From: Acidobacteriota bacterium
GTDB lineage: Bacteria; Acidobacteriota; Vicinamibacteria; Vicinamibacterales; SCN-69-37
Length of the DNA stretch: 64,000 nucleotides
Direction: 5' to 3'
NCBI GenBank assembly: GCA_947467605.1
Contig: CANIII010000010.1
Coordinates: 1-64,000, forward strand
Below are positions 7,946 to 16,756 of the stretch, piece after piece (position 1 is the stretch's first letter; each line of letters begins with the position of its first letter). The notes under the pieces are model-generated. The model worked only from the letters and a program-made list of their open reading frames with translations. It was not told the origin of the DNA and did no database searches. The position numbers and the translations under genes are program-made.

Positions 7946-8907
7946 CCGGATTCGAGCAGGCGATGCGCATCCGCCGCGCGTTCGAGCGGGAAGGTCGCGT
8001 GCACTCGCGGCGTCACGCGGCCTGCGGTCACGAGCGGCCACACCTCGCGTTCGAGTGCCGCCGCGATCAAGCCCTTCTCTTCGGGTGTGCGAATTCGCAG
8101 CGTTGATCCCGTGATGGTGAGTCGTCGCAGCAGAATCGGCGTGAGCGAGATGTTGGCGTTGGCGCCGCCCATCAGGCCGATCTGTACCAGTCGGCCGTCG
8201 CGCGCGAGGCTCGAGAGATTCCGGGCCGTGTAGTCGCCGCCGATGATGTCGAGGATCACGTCGACGCCGCGATTGTCGGTGAGCGCCTTCACGCGTTCGA
8301 CAAAGTCTTCGGTGCGGTAGTTGATTGCCGCGGTTGCGCCGAGTGACACGCACGCGGCACATTTCTCATCGCTGCCGGCCGTCGCAATCACGTGCGCGCC
8401 ACGCGCGACCGCGAGCTGAATCGCTGTGGTACCGATGCCACTGGTGCCGCCATGCACGAGCAGCCACTCGTCTGGTTGCAATCGGCCGCGATCGAAGACA
8501 TTGGTCCAAACCGTGAAGAAGGTTTCTGGTAGTGCCGCGGCTTCGTCCATCGAGAGGCCGACAGGAATCGGCAAACAGGTCAGGCCGGACACGGCCGCCT
8601 GCTCGGCATAACCGCCGCCGGGAAGCAACGCGCACACCGCATCGCCAACCTGCCACACGCGCCCGGATGCTGAATGTGGTTCGCCGACGCCGATAGAGAT
8701 GATGCGGCCCGCGACCTCCAGACCGGGAATATCGCTCGCGCCCTTAGGCGGCGGGTACTTGCCTTCGCGCTGCATCAGATCCGGACGATTCACGCCCGCC
8801 GCCTCAACCGCGATCACCACCTCGCCGGGTCTCGCAACAGGTGCAGGTCGCTCCGCGATACGCAAAACATCGGCGGGGCCCGGAGCAGAAATCTCGATCG
8901 CGCGCAT
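7888..8907 (-). CDS. NAD(P)H:quinone oxidoreductase, zinc-independent MDR family
   Basis: The 339-residue protein, started at ATG 8907, begins MRAIEISAPGPADVLRI and has the quinone oxidoreductase/PIG3 pattern: AGVNRPDLMQREGKYP near residue 45, GLEVAGRI, and the nucleotide-binding motif GTSGIGTTAIQLA. It lacks the structural zinc cysteine cluster of alcohol dehydrogenases. Such enzymes reduce quinones or enones with NADPH in the cytoplasm. A longer frame to 9249 runs over the divergent gene and is rejected. Only 40 bases separate it from the divergent membrane protein start at 8948, so the two share a promoter region. Confidence 0.9.
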   Translation of the reverse strand: MRAIEISAPGPADVLRIAERPAPVARPGEVVIAVEAAGVNRPDLMQREGKYPPPKGASDIPGLEVAGRIISIGVGEPHSASGRVWQVGDAVCALLPGGGYAEQAAVSGLTCLPIPVGLSMDEAAALPETFFTVWTNVFDRGRLQPDEWLLVHGGTSGIGTTAIQLAVARGAHVIATAGSDEKCAACVSLGATAAINYRTEDFVERVKALTDNRGVDVILDIIGGDYTARNLSSLARDGRLVQIGLMGGANANISLTPILLRRLTITGSTLRIRTPEEKGLIAAALEREVWPLVTAGRVTPRVHATFPLERAADAHRLLESGQVVGKVVLRNTMKSTTTE

Positions 8908-8931
8908 GAATCGATTATGTGCGCCCGACGA

Positions 8932-8937
8932 TATACT
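8932..8937 (+). promoter_or_regulatory. Candidate -10 element for a leaderless gene
   Basis: TATACT lies 10 bases before the GTG start at 8948, with no Shine-Dalgarno sequence between. This geometry fits a leaderless or nearly leaderless transcript. Confidence 0.45.
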
Positions 8938-8947
8938 TTTCCGCATT

Positions 8948-9376
8948 GTGACCACAGACGTAACGCCCGAACGCGCGCGCAGGCGCGCATCGGTTCGGCT
9001 GTTCCAGAAACTCCAGCACGCGGTGCCCGGTTTCGTCTTGCTGAGCCATGGCTCGGCGATGCTGGTCAATGGCGCAGCAGAGTGGCATGAGGCCCTCGCC
9101 ATTGCTGAGGTCGTGACCAGCCTGATCGTCTTCGCGATGCTCGCCCGGGAATTGCGCGCGCTGCGTGTGCACTTCCGAGAAGGCACCGTGCCACACGTGC
9201 AGACCGGCATCGACTGGGTCGACATCTTTCTCGGCGCCATGCTGTTCACGGAAGTGTGGAGCCGTTACGTCGACACCGGCCACATCGCGCGGCCGACCAT
9301 CCTGCTTGGGTTTGTGATGCTCTTCTTCGGCGTCTTCGGCGGGAAGTTCATAGCATGGAAACAGGTGAGCGGGTAA
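8948..9376 (+). CDS. Small membrane protein, unknown function
   Basis: I chose GTG 8948 as start, giving 142 residues beginning VTTDVTPERARRR. An upstream extension would overlap the divergent oxidoreductase gene. A basic N-terminus is followed by three or four hydrophobic stretches, for example ALAIAEVVTSLIVFAMLA near residue 45 and TILLGFVMLFFGVFGG near the end. No family is recognised. The last codons (VSG) and the stop TAA lie in the first unit of the large GAGCGGGT repeat, so the C-terminus may have been changed by repeat expansion. Confidence 0.7.
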   Translation: MTTDVTPERARRRASVRLFQKLQHAVPGFVLLSHGSAMLVNGAAEWHEALAIAEVVTSLIVFAMLARELRALRVHFREGTVPHVQTGIDWVDIFLGAMLFTEVWSRYVDTGHIARPTILLGFVMLFFGVFGGKFIAWKQVSG

Positions 9377-9490
9377 GCGGGTGAGCGGGTATAGCGGGTG
9401 CTCAGGTGTGCGGGTGCACCTGCTCACCCGTCGCACCCGCTCACCCGAGCACCCGAGCACCCGCTATACCCGCTCACCCGCTCACCCGTC
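9364..9490. repeat. Octamer-repeat cluster forming a 28-base perfect inverted repeat
   Basis: Units of GAGCGGGT and its complement ACCCGCTC fill the space between two convergent genes. Bases 9376-9403 and 9455-9482 are perfect reverse complements (28 bases) with a loop of about 50 bases that contains more units. The element could terminate transcription from both sides. It contains the stop codon of the left gene and touches that of the right gene. Confidence 0.88.
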
Positions 9491-10194
9491 TATCCCACAA
9501 ACTTGTAGCCGAGCCCGTGCACCGTCAGGATGTACTGCGGCTGCTTCACGTTCGGTTCGATCTTGCCGCGCAGCCAGGCGACGTGCACATCCACGGTGCG
9601 CGTGGACGGCATCGAGTGATACCCCCACACGTCATTGAGCAGTTCTTCGCGCGTGAGCGTGGCCTCGCGGTGCTCGATGAAGTACTTCAGCAAGAGAAAC
9701 TCGCGCGCTGAGAGGTCGATGCGTTCGCCGCGGCGACTCAATTCGGCTTTGCGCACGTCCATGACGAAGTCGCCGAACTGATAGCGTCGCGCCCCTGGTG
9801 CCGCGCTCGCGGCGGCGCGACGTAACTGCGCCTCCATGCGCGCGAGCAACTCGATCATCTCAAACGGCTTGGTCAGATAGTCGTCCGCGCCAAGCTTCAG
9901 GCCCAGCACTTTGTCGACAACCTGCCCGCGAGCGGTGAGCATGATCACCGGAACCGTCACCTTCTGCTGGCGGATTTCCTTGACGACGTCGAAGCCACCC
10001 AGGCCGGGCAACATGACGTCGAGCAGGATCAGATCCCAGGCCTCGCTGACCGCGCGACCGAGACCTGATGGACCATCGGTCGCCGACGCCGTCTCGTACC
10101 CTTCGGACGCCAGCCGATCGGTCAGCGTGAGCACCAGCCCCGGCTCGTCTTCGATCAACAACACCCGCTGACCCGCTGGCACAGGCGTCGTCAT
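9490..10194 (-). CDS. OmpR/PhoB-family response regulator
   Basis: The 234-residue protein has a receiver domain (acidic pair IEDEP near residue 16, phosphoacceptor in LILLDVMLPG, lysine in LTKPFE) followed by a winged-helix DNA-binding domain (residues about 135-234, with TRTVDVHVAWLRGKIE). Its start overlaps the sensor kinase stop by 4 bases, so the order in the operon is kinase first? No: transcription runs from 12062 leftward, so the kinase gene is upstream and the regulator follows by overlap. The divergent gene at 12189 and the TTAAC direct repeats in the promoter region are likely targets, by inference. Confidence 0.93.
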   Translation of the reverse strand: MTTPVPAGQRVLLIEDEPGLVLTLTDRLASEGYETASATDGPSGLGRAVSEAWDLILLDVMLPGLGGFDVVKEIRQQKVTVPVIMLTARGQVVDKVLGLKLGADDYLTKPFEMIELLARMEAQLRRAAASAAPGARRYQFGDFVMDVRKAELSRRGERIDLSAREFLLLKYFIEHREATLTREELLNDVWGYHSMPSTRTVDVHVAWLRGKIEPNVKQPQYILTVHGLGYKFVG

Positions 10195-12062
10195 GCGGGG
10201 AGGTGCAGCGTAAATGTGGCGCCGGCACCCGGTGTTGATTTCACCGTGATGCGGCCACCGTGCGCCTCGGCGATGCCTTTGACCAAGCTCAATCCGAGAC
10301 CATTGCCTTGAATCTGGCGTTCCTTCGCATACGCGCCGCGATAAAACGCGTCGAAGATGTGCGGCAGATCCGGCGGATCAATCCCGCGACCGCGATCGCT
10401 CACCGAAATCTGCACTTCGCGCTTGCCGGATTTTCCGGCGGCCATCGAAACATCGATGCCGAGCCACGCGCCATCCGTGCCGTACTTCAACGCGTTCACG
10501 ATCAGGTTATTCACCGCCCGCCGGATCGCGCCATCGTCCACCGAAACCTCAGGGATGTCGTTCGCGGTGGTCACATCAACAGTGAAGCCCGCCTCGCGGA
10601 TGAGCGAGTCGCACGACGCCACCACGTCATTCACGAGCCAGACGATGTCAGTGGGCGCCGTGGTGCGTGGCCGGCTGGCATCCGAGAGGCCGGCATAGGT
10701 CAGGACCTGTTCGACCATGTCGGTGAGGCGTCGACCTTCGGCGTCAATCAGGTCTCCGTAGCGTTTGGCCTGTGCCGGCTCGTGCACGACGCCGGCTGAG
10801 AGATTCTGCGCGGCGGATCGAATGACGGCGAGGGGTGTGCGCAGTTCGTGCGAAACCGTGGCCACAAAGTCCATCTGTTGCGCGGCCAGGCGCTGTGCCC
10901 GTTGCGCGTTGATGGAAATGAGAAACACGCCGGCCGTGAGCACGGCGAGCACACCGAAGCTCAGCGACAAGTTCCGCACGCGCGCGCGCGAGACCGCAGC
11001 TTCGAGCGATCCGGCCGGATGCTGGAGCGCGATCTGCCATGCGCCGCTCGCGTATTGCACGTTCATCGATCGGGTCGTGGCCGACTCGATGCCTGCGCGG
11101 GTCTGGTCCTGCACGACGATGGAGAAACGGCCCGTGGATGTCGTCGCCAATCGCGAGGGCGGCACCGCAGATATGGCCGCGCCGCCGATCGGGCGCAAGC
11201 CGGCGAACGCCTCCCTGACCGTGTCGAGGTGCACACCGAAGAACGACGTGGAAGCGTCCGCGTCTTTCATCGCCATGGCGCCGGGGTTGACGAGGCCCTT
11301 GGTGAAGAACGGCCGGTCCGGCGTACGCATGTCCGCCACGGCCACGTGGTAGTCGTCGATGGCGAAGTGGCGCTGCACCAGCGCCGGCAGCATCGTGTTG
11401 ACCATGAACGACCGATCCAGTTCGATCACCACATACCGGGGGCCCGCACTGAACGTGATCATGTTGCCGCGGGCAAGGTTCGTCAGGTGCTGCGTGGTTT
11501 GCATCGGCACCAGAATCGCCGGCACGGACGCCATCACGGGTGTGGCACCCATCGCGACGAAGCGAATCGCCCCGCTGATGGCGGAGGCCGGCGACGGCGG
11601 ATCGATCCGCTCGGTGAACGGTTGAATGCGTTCGCGTACCGGTTGCAACTCTGCGGGCCAGGCCGCAGGCACAAACGTGCGGGCGCCCGGATCAAACTGC
11701 AACAGCGGTTCTGATACCGCCGTTGAATTCGAGGTGAGATAGATGTTGCGGACCAATTGTGGGTAGCGCGACGCCGTCTTCCACTCGTCGTAACGGTGCG
11801 CAAATGACTCCCATTGCGCGGCGGCCACCGCATCGTCGCTGATTTGCAACGCCGTGTAGGCCCGTCCGATCTCACGATCGAAATCGTCCGCGAACTCGTG
11901 TGCGCGCTGGTTCAGCGTCGTGCGCAGACGTTCGCGCTCCGATTCGCTGACCTGCCCAAGCCAGCGATATTGAAAAAACGCCAGCACGCCGACGAGCAGC
12001 ACCAGGCCCGTCGGCCAGAGCAACGCAAGCGGGAGCCGACGGCGAGCCCCATGCTGAACCAT
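10191..12062 (-). CDS. Membrane sensor histidine kinase
   Basis: The 623-residue protein has one membrane helix near residues 12-30, a periplasmic sensor region of about 340 residues, a second helix near residues 370-392 (SFGVLAVLTAGVFLISI), then HisKA (VSHELRTPLAVIRSA) and an ATPase domain (N box NLIVNALKYG, DRGRGI, GNGLGLSLV). It should phosphorylate the response regulator whose gene overlaps its stop by 4 bases. The sensor region matches no domain that I recognise. The gene is divergent from the exported protein/receptor cassette at 12189, which suggests that the system controls that cassette. Confidence 0.92.
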   Translation of the reverse strand: MVQHGARRRLPLALLWPTGLVLLVGVLAFFQYRWLGQVSESERERLRTTLNQRAHEFADDFDREIGRAYTALQISDDAVAAAQWESFAHRYDEWKTASRYPQLVRNIYLTSNSTAVSEPLLQFDPGARTFVPAAWPAELQPVRERIQPFTERIDPPSPASAISGAIRFVAMGATPVMASVPAILVPMQTTQHLTNLARGNMITFSAGPRYVVIELDRSFMVNTMLPALVQRHFAIDDYHVAVADMRTPDRPFFTKGLVNPGAMAMKDADASTSFFGVHLDTVREAFAGLRPIGGAAISAVPPSRLATTSTGRFSIVVQDQTRAGIESATTRSMNVQYASGAWQIALQHPAGSLEAAVSRARVRNLSLSFGVLAVLTAGVFLISINAQRAQRLAAQQMDFVATVSHELRTPLAVIRSAAQNLSAGVVHEPAQAKRYGDLIDAEGRRLTDMVEQVLTYAGLSDASRPRTTAPTDIVWLVNDVVASCDSLIREAGFTVDVTTANDIPEVSVDDGAIRRAVNNLIVNALKYGTDGAWLGIDVSMAAGKSGKREVQISVSDRGRGIDPPDLPHIFDAFYRGAYAKERQIQGNGLGLSLVKGIAEAHGGRITVKSTPGAGATFTLHLPA

Positions 12063-12100
12063 GAACGGAGTCTAGCATCGGCCTTTCGGCCGAAATTTCT

Positions 12101-12157
12101 CTTAACAATCTCTTTGCGTCGTCTTAACCGATTTCGCGGACCAACCGTCAGTACACT
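12101..12157 (+). promoter_or_regulatory. Candidate OmpR-type operator and promoter
   Basis: CTTAAC occurs at 12101-12106 and again at 12123-12128, exactly 22 bases (two helical turns) apart, with a weaker CTTTGC midway at 12112. A -10-like TACACT is at 12152-12157. The second site ends 23 bases before it, so the repeats cover the -35 region. Direct repeats in 11-base phase next to a -35 region are typical of OmpR/PhoB regulators. The site lies between the divergent two-component operon and the receptor cassette. Confidence 0.5.
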
Positions 12158-12188
12158 TTCGTCAAAGCACACAGGTCGGAGGGACCAC

Positions 12189-13211
12189 ATGAGTTTGTCA
12201 GCAAAGATGTTGGCGGGTACCGGAGCAGTGGTGATGACGGCGGGCGCGATGTTGTTCGCGCAGGCGGGCGATGCCACCAAGGTGATGGCGGAGATGCGCA
12301 AGGCACTCGGCGGCGAGCAGAAGCTTGCTGCGGTGAAAACGCTGTCGGCCACCGGCAAGACACAGCGCGCAATGGGCGAGACCTCACTCGCCGGTGACTA
12401 CGAGCTCATGGTCGAGTTGCCCGACAAGTACTTCACCAAGCAGGCGATGGCGCAGACCCCCATGGGCGCGGTCGCCCTGACCATCGGCTTCAACGGCACA
12501 GGACTGATTCAAGACACCGAGCTGCCGGCGCAGTTGTCGCAGTTCCGTTCGATGATCCAGATCGGAGGCGCCAACCCCAATGCCACGCCTGAACAGAAGG
12601 CCGCAGATCAGGCCAAGGCCGTGACCCAGCAGAAGACCGAGTTCGCGCGCATGGCGCTCGGGATGTTCGGCGCCTCGTTTGGTGCGTATCCACTCGACTT
12701 CAGCTATGGCGGCACGGCAGAGGCACCGGACGGCACCGCGGACATCATCAATGTAAAAGGCGCCGGTGATTTTTCGGCAAAGCTCTTCGTTGATCAGAAG
12801 AGCCATCTGCCGCTGATGCTCAGCTGGATGGCCAAAGAGCCGATGGGCGGCACGACCATGACCATGGGTGGGCCGGCCGGTGCAGGTCGCGCGGCAGGAG
12901 GCGGTGGTGGCGGCGCCCAGATCATGACCTTCGGAGCGGGTGGTGGCAGCGCCGCTGGCGGCAAGGCCCCAACACCTGAAGAGCGCGACAAGATGCTCGC
13001 GGACATGCAGGCACGGCTGAAGGAAGCCGAAGCCAAGCTTAAGATCGTCGAGTACCGCATGTTCTACGGCGACTACAAGTCGGTCGACGGCGTGCAGTTG
13101 CCGCATCGTTTCCAGCAGGCCATCGCGGGCAATGCGTCGAATGAAATCACGATCGACAAATACAAAGTCAATCCCAAGATCGATCCCAAAAAATTCGAAA
13201 CGGTCAAATAG
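12189..13211 (+). CDS. Exported protein of unknown family, partner of receptor (cassette 1)
   Basis: The start ATG 12189 follows a good site (CGGAGGG) and gives 340 residues. A signal peptide (MSLSAKMLAGTGAVVMTAGA onward, cleavage near residue 26) precedes a segment ALGGEQKLAAVKTLSATGKT, a Gly/Ala-rich low-complexity stretch near residues 228-258, a charged helix (PEERDKMLADMQARLKEAEA) and the C-terminal signature DKYKVNPKIDPKKFE. The fold may resemble LolA-like lipid-binding proteins, but that is speculative. The receptor gene starts 2 bases after the stop, and a paralogue at 15914-16756 has the same arrangement. Confidence 0.82.
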   Translation: MSLSAKMLAGTGAVVMTAGAMLFAQAGDATKVMAEMRKALGGEQKLAAVKTLSATGKTQRAMGETSLAGDYELMVELPDKYFTKQAMAQTPMGAVALTIGFNGTGLIQDTELPAQLSQFRSMIQIGGANPNATPEQKAADQAKAVTQQKTEFARMALGMFGASFGAYPLDFSYGGTAEAPDGTADIINVKGAGDFSAKLFVDQKSHLPLMLSWMAKEPMGGTTMTMGGPAGAGRAAGGGGGGAQIMTFGAGGGSAAGGKAPTPEERDKMLADMQARLKEAEAKLKIVEYRMFYGDYKSVDGVQLPHRFQQAIAGNASNEITIDKYKVNPKIDPKKFETVK

Positions 13212-13213
13212 CC

Positions 13214-15847
13214 ATGCTCACACGCGGATTCTTCGTCGTTGCGCTATCGCTGTGCGCGTTGGGTGTCGCTAGCGTCGCGTCAGCGCAAATTGATCGGGGC
13301 GGCAAGCTCCAAGTCACCGTCGTTGATCAGAGTGGCGGTGTGATTCCCAATGCCACCGTGACCATCACTGGGCAGGAGGACCCAACCAAGGTCGTGACGT
13401 TGTCGCCGGCGATGACGTCAGTCGCCGGGCTAGCCACGTTCGAGAGCCTGGTGCTCGGCCGCTACACCGTTCAGGCTTCGTTCGACGGCTTTCAGACGAT
13501 CACGGTGAAAGACGTCCGCGTGCGGGCGGGCGAGAACAAACAGAAGATCACGCTGCCGCTCAAGAACGTCGACGAGACCCTCACGGTTGGCCGCGACAAG
13601 CAGAGTGCGGCGCTCGATCCGCTCGGCAGTTCGTTCTCGACCGTGTTGACGCGCGAGCAGATCGCCGCGTTGCCCGATGATCCGGACGAAATGGAAGCGG
13701 CGCTCAAGGCGATGTCGCCTCCCGGTGCCACGATGCGCATCGATGGCTTCAGTGGCGGCAAGCTGCCGCCGAAGTCGCAGATCCGGTCCATTCGTCTGCC
13801 GCGCATGGATCAGATGGCCGCGCAGAATCACGGCGGCATGAACGGCGCGATGTTCATCGACATCATGACCGGCCCGGGCCTCGGATCGTTCCGCGGCAGC
13901 ACCGACTTCACGTTGCGTGACGACGCGTTGAATGCGCGCAATCCGTTTACGCCGGTGAAGGGCGATGAATCGCTGCGGCAGTACGGCCTGAGCCTGAACG
14001 GGCCGATCAAAGCCAACCAGTCCTCCTATTCGTTCTCGGTGAACGGCGCGAACGACTACACGACGACGAACCTGCTGGCGGCCACCACTGACGGCACGCT
14101 CGCGCAGGCTATCCGGCAGCCCACCGACCGATACTCGATCAATGCGCGCGTGGACACAGCCATCAATAAGGATCACTCGCTGCGTTTCAGCTATGGGCGT
14201 AACGCTTCCGAACGTCGCAATCAGGGCGTCGGCGGTTTCAACCTGACATCCACCGCATACCGCACCGAGAGCAGCGACAACACCTTCCGTGTCTCGGAGA
14301 ACGGGCCCGTCGGCAAACGCATGTTCAGTGAGTCGCGCTTCCAGTTGCGCACCTCCACCACCCGTTCCACGTCGTCGATCGAAGCGCCGACGATTCGCGT
14401 GAATGATGCGTTCACGTCGGGTGGCGCACAGCAGGCCGGTGGCGATCGTCGTGTGGAGTTTGAGGCGGCGACCGATCTCGATTACGTGCGCGGTGTGCAC
14501 TCGATGCGCGCCGGCATCCTGCTCGAGGGCGGGCGGTTTCGCTCTGATGCGTCGAGCAACTACCTCGGCACCTATACGTTTGCGAGCCTGGCCGACTATC
14601 TCGCGGGCAAGCCCACGACCTACTCGCGTCGTATTGGCGATCCGAATGTGAGCTTCACGAACTTTCAGGCCGGTGTCTATCTGCAGGACGACTGGCGCGT
14701 GCACAAGACCACGATGCTGAGCGTGGGGCTGCGGTATGAAGCGCAGAATCTGCTGAAGGATCAGAAGAACTTCTCGCCGCGTGCGTCGATCACCTGGGCA
14801 CCGTTCAAGGATGGCAAGACCACGTTCCGAGGCGGCATCGGGTTGTTCAACGATTGGCTCGGTGCGCAGACGTATGAGCAGACGTTGCGTGTGGACGGTT
14901 TCCGGCAGCGTGAGTTGAACGTGCCGTTCCCGAGCTATCCCGATCCAGGATCGAGCGGGATTACGCCGGCGACCAACCGGTATCTGCTCGACGATGGTCT
15001 GCGTCTGCCCGACAGCTTTAACGTCAATGGCGGCGTCGATCGTCAAATCACAGCGAACTTCCGCGTCAACGCGAGCTATACCTATCGGCGCGGTGAGCAT
15101 GGTCTGCGTGGCCGCAATCTGAACGCGCCGGTCAACGGCGTGCGGCCCGACACGTCGTTTGCCAACGTCGTGGACGTCGTCGGCGACGGCGGCACGCGCT
15201 CGCACTCGGTCAACGTCGGCGCCAACTTCCTCAAACTCGACTGGAAGCGCACGATCCTGTTCGTGAACTACACGTACACGAAGGCCGAGTCGAACAGCAC
15301 GGGCGCGTTTTCGTTGCCGGCCAACGGCGATGATCTGTCGACCGAGTGGGGCATCACGCAGCCGCGGCATCGCCTGCAGGGGTCGATCAACATGGCGCCG
15401 TTTCAGGATGTGAGCTTCAGCCTGAATGTGCGGCAGCAGTCGGGCTCGCCCTACAACATCACGACGGGTCGCGATAACAACGGCGACGGTGTGTTCAACG
15501 ATCGTCCGGCTGGTGTCTCGCGCAACTCGGCGTGGACGAAAGGGCAGTGGGATATCGGTGGACGTCTCACCTACACCGTGGGCTTCGGCACGCGCGCGCA
15601 GGGGGCCGGTGGCGGCGGACCGCAGGGGGCGATGATCGTGATGGCGGGCGCGATGGGAATGAGTGGCTTTGGTGGCGGCGCAGACAACAGCCGCTTCACG
15701 CTCAACTTCTACGTGTCGGGCACGAACCTCACGAACCACGAAAACTACGTTGGATACTCGGGCGTAGTGACGTCGCAGTTCTTCGGTCAGCCCACCAATG
15801 TGCTGAACCCGCGAAAGCTCGAGCTCGGAGTCCGGTTCGGCTTTTAG
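13214..15847 (+). CDS. Outer-membrane TonB-receptor-like protein with carboxypeptidase-regulatory domain (cassette 1)
   Basis: The 877-residue protein has a signal peptide (cleavage after VASA-Q, near residue 25), a carboxypeptidase-regulatory-like beta domain (residues about 32-115, GVIPNATVTITG), a plug-like region (LTREQIAALPDD, IDIMTG) and a beta-barrel rich in aromatic-ended strands that ends in RFGF, a typical outer-membrane C-terminus. Strand repeats such as FSYGRN and LRYEAQN support a barrel. The plug is unusual, lacking the standard TonB-box region seen in siderophore receptors. It is probably co-translated with the exported protein upstream. Substrate unknown. Confidence 0.88.
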   Translation: MLTRGFFVVALSLCALGVASVASAQIDRGGKLQVTVVDQSGGVIPNATVTITGQEDPTKVVTLSPAMTSVAGLATFESLVLGRYTVQASFDGFQTITVKDVRVRAGENKQKITLPLKNVDETLTVGRDKQSAALDPLGSSFSTVLTREQIAALPDDPDEMEAALKAMSPPGATMRIDGFSGGKLPPKSQIRSIRLPRMDQMAAQNHGGMNGAMFIDIMTGPGLGSFRGSTDFTLRDDALNARNPFTPVKGDESLRQYGLSLNGPIKANQSSYSFSVNGANDYTTTNLLAATTDGTLAQAIRQPTDRYSINARVDTAINKDHSLRFSYGRNASERRNQGVGGFNLTSTAYRTESSDNTFRVSENGPVGKRMFSESRFQLRTSTTRSTSSIEAPTIRVNDAFTSGGAQQAGGDRRVEFEAATDLDYVRGVHSMRAGILLEGGRFRSDASSNYLGTYTFASLADYLAGKPTTYSRRIGDPNVSFTNFQAGVYLQDDWRVHKTTMLSVGLRYEAQNLLKDQKNFSPRASITWAPFKDGKTTFRGGIGLFNDWLGAQTYEQTLRVDGFRQRELNVPFPSYPDPGSSGITPATNRYLLDDGLRLPDSFNVNGGVDRQITANFRVNASYTYRRGEHGLRGRNLNAPVNGVRPDTSFANVVDVVGDGGTRSHSVNVGANFLKLDWKRTILFVNYTYTKAESNSTGAFSLPANGDDLSTEWGITQPRHRLQGSINMAPFQDVSFSLNVRQQSGSPYNITTGRDNNGDGVFNDRPAGVSRNSAWTKGQWDIGGRLTYTVGFGTRAQGAGGGGPQGAMIVMAGAMGMSGFGGGADNSRFTLNFYVSGTNLTNHENYVGYSGVVTSQFFGQPTNVLNPRKLELGVRFGF

Positions 15848-15913
15848 AAACATTAAAAAGAACCAATCCAAACGCTGACTTCCCCCGTCTAATTGCGGCG
15901 GGGAGAGGTCAGC

Positions 15914-16756
15914 GTGCATATTCGAGGGAAGGTCCTCGCCGCCACGATGTGTGTGGCGGCGGTTGTGTCACTGCGGGGGCAAACACCAGACGCGGCAGGC
16001 GTTCTGGCAAAAGCCCGAGAAGCGCTGGGCGGAGACAAAAGACTCACGGCGGTCAAGACCGTCGTCGCCACCGGCCAGACCCGGCAGGTTCGGGGTGAGA
16101 ACCTCATCCCGATCGAGTTCGAGATCAACATCGAGTTGCCTGACAAATACTCCCGGCGAGATGAGACGCCGGCCGTTGAGAGCGGCTACACGACCTCGGG
16201 ATTCAGCGGTGACGGCCTGATCCAGCTCCCGATCGTCGTCCCGCCCGCCGCAATGACGGCGGCTCGTCCTGGCGGACCGCCGCCGCCAAGTCCGGAGCAG
16301 ATAGCCGCGATGCTGGCCACCCAGCGCAAGACCCGCGTGACGTCGCTCAAACAGGACTTCACCCGCCTCACGCTCGGCATGTTTGCCGCGTCCCTGCCCA
16401 CGTATCCGCTCACGTTCACTCGTATCGGCGTCGCCGAGTCTCCTCAGGGGAGGGCGGACATCATCGAGGCCAAGGGTTCCGACAACTTTGTCGTGCGTCT
16501 GCTGATCAGCCAGGACACGCACTTGCCTGTGATGCTCAGTTGGACGCCGCCGGCACCGCCGGTTCGGCCGGGTGTGCCGGTGACGCCGCCGCTCGAGCAG
16601 CGTCTGTACTTTGCCGACTTCCGCGAGTCGGACGGCTTGATGTGGCCGTACCGCATTCGACGCGCCGCCGGACCGAACACGACGGAAGAGACCTCGTTCG
16701 ACAAATACAAGATCAACGCGAAGATCGACCCCAGGAAATTTGAGGTGGTCAAATGA
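15914..16756 (+). CDS. Exported paralogue of the 12189 protein (cassette 2)
   Basis: I chose GTG 15914 because GGGAGAGG lies five bases upstream and a signal peptide (VHIRGKVLAATMCVAAVVSL) starts there. The 280-residue product matches the cassette 1 protein along its length: ALGGDKRLTAVKT, IELPDKYSRR, TLGMFAASLPTYPLTF, ADIIEAKG, HLPVMLSW and KINAKIDPRKFEVVK. The Gly/Ala-rich insert of the longer paralogue is missing, and a Pro-rich stretch is present instead. The stop overlaps the start of the truncated receptor gene by 4 bases. Duplication of the whole two-gene cassette is the simplest explanation. Confidence 0.85.
   Translation: MHIRGKVLAATMCVAAVVSLRGQTPDAAGVLAKAREALGGDKRLTAVKTVVATGQTRQVRGENLIPIEFEINIELPDKYSRRDETPAVESGYTTSGFSGDGLIQLPIVVPPAAMTAARPGGPPPPSPEQIAAMLATQRKTRVTSLKQDFTRLTLGMFAASLPTYPLTFTRIGVAESPQGRADIIEAKGSDNFVVRLLISQDTHLPVMLSWTPPAPPVRPGVPVTPPLEQRLYFADFRESDGLMWPYRIRRAAGPNTTEETSFDKYKINAKIDPRKFEVVK

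Noticed and set aside
9364..9490. Possible CRISPR array
   Set aside because: Units are eight bases, occur in both orientations and have no unique spacers of regular length; no cas genes are present.
13430..15919. 829-residue open frame on the minus strand opposite the receptor gene
   Set aside because: It is an antisense shadow: Arg/His-rich, no domain, and it covers a clearly coding receptor on the plus strand. High GC keeps such frames open.
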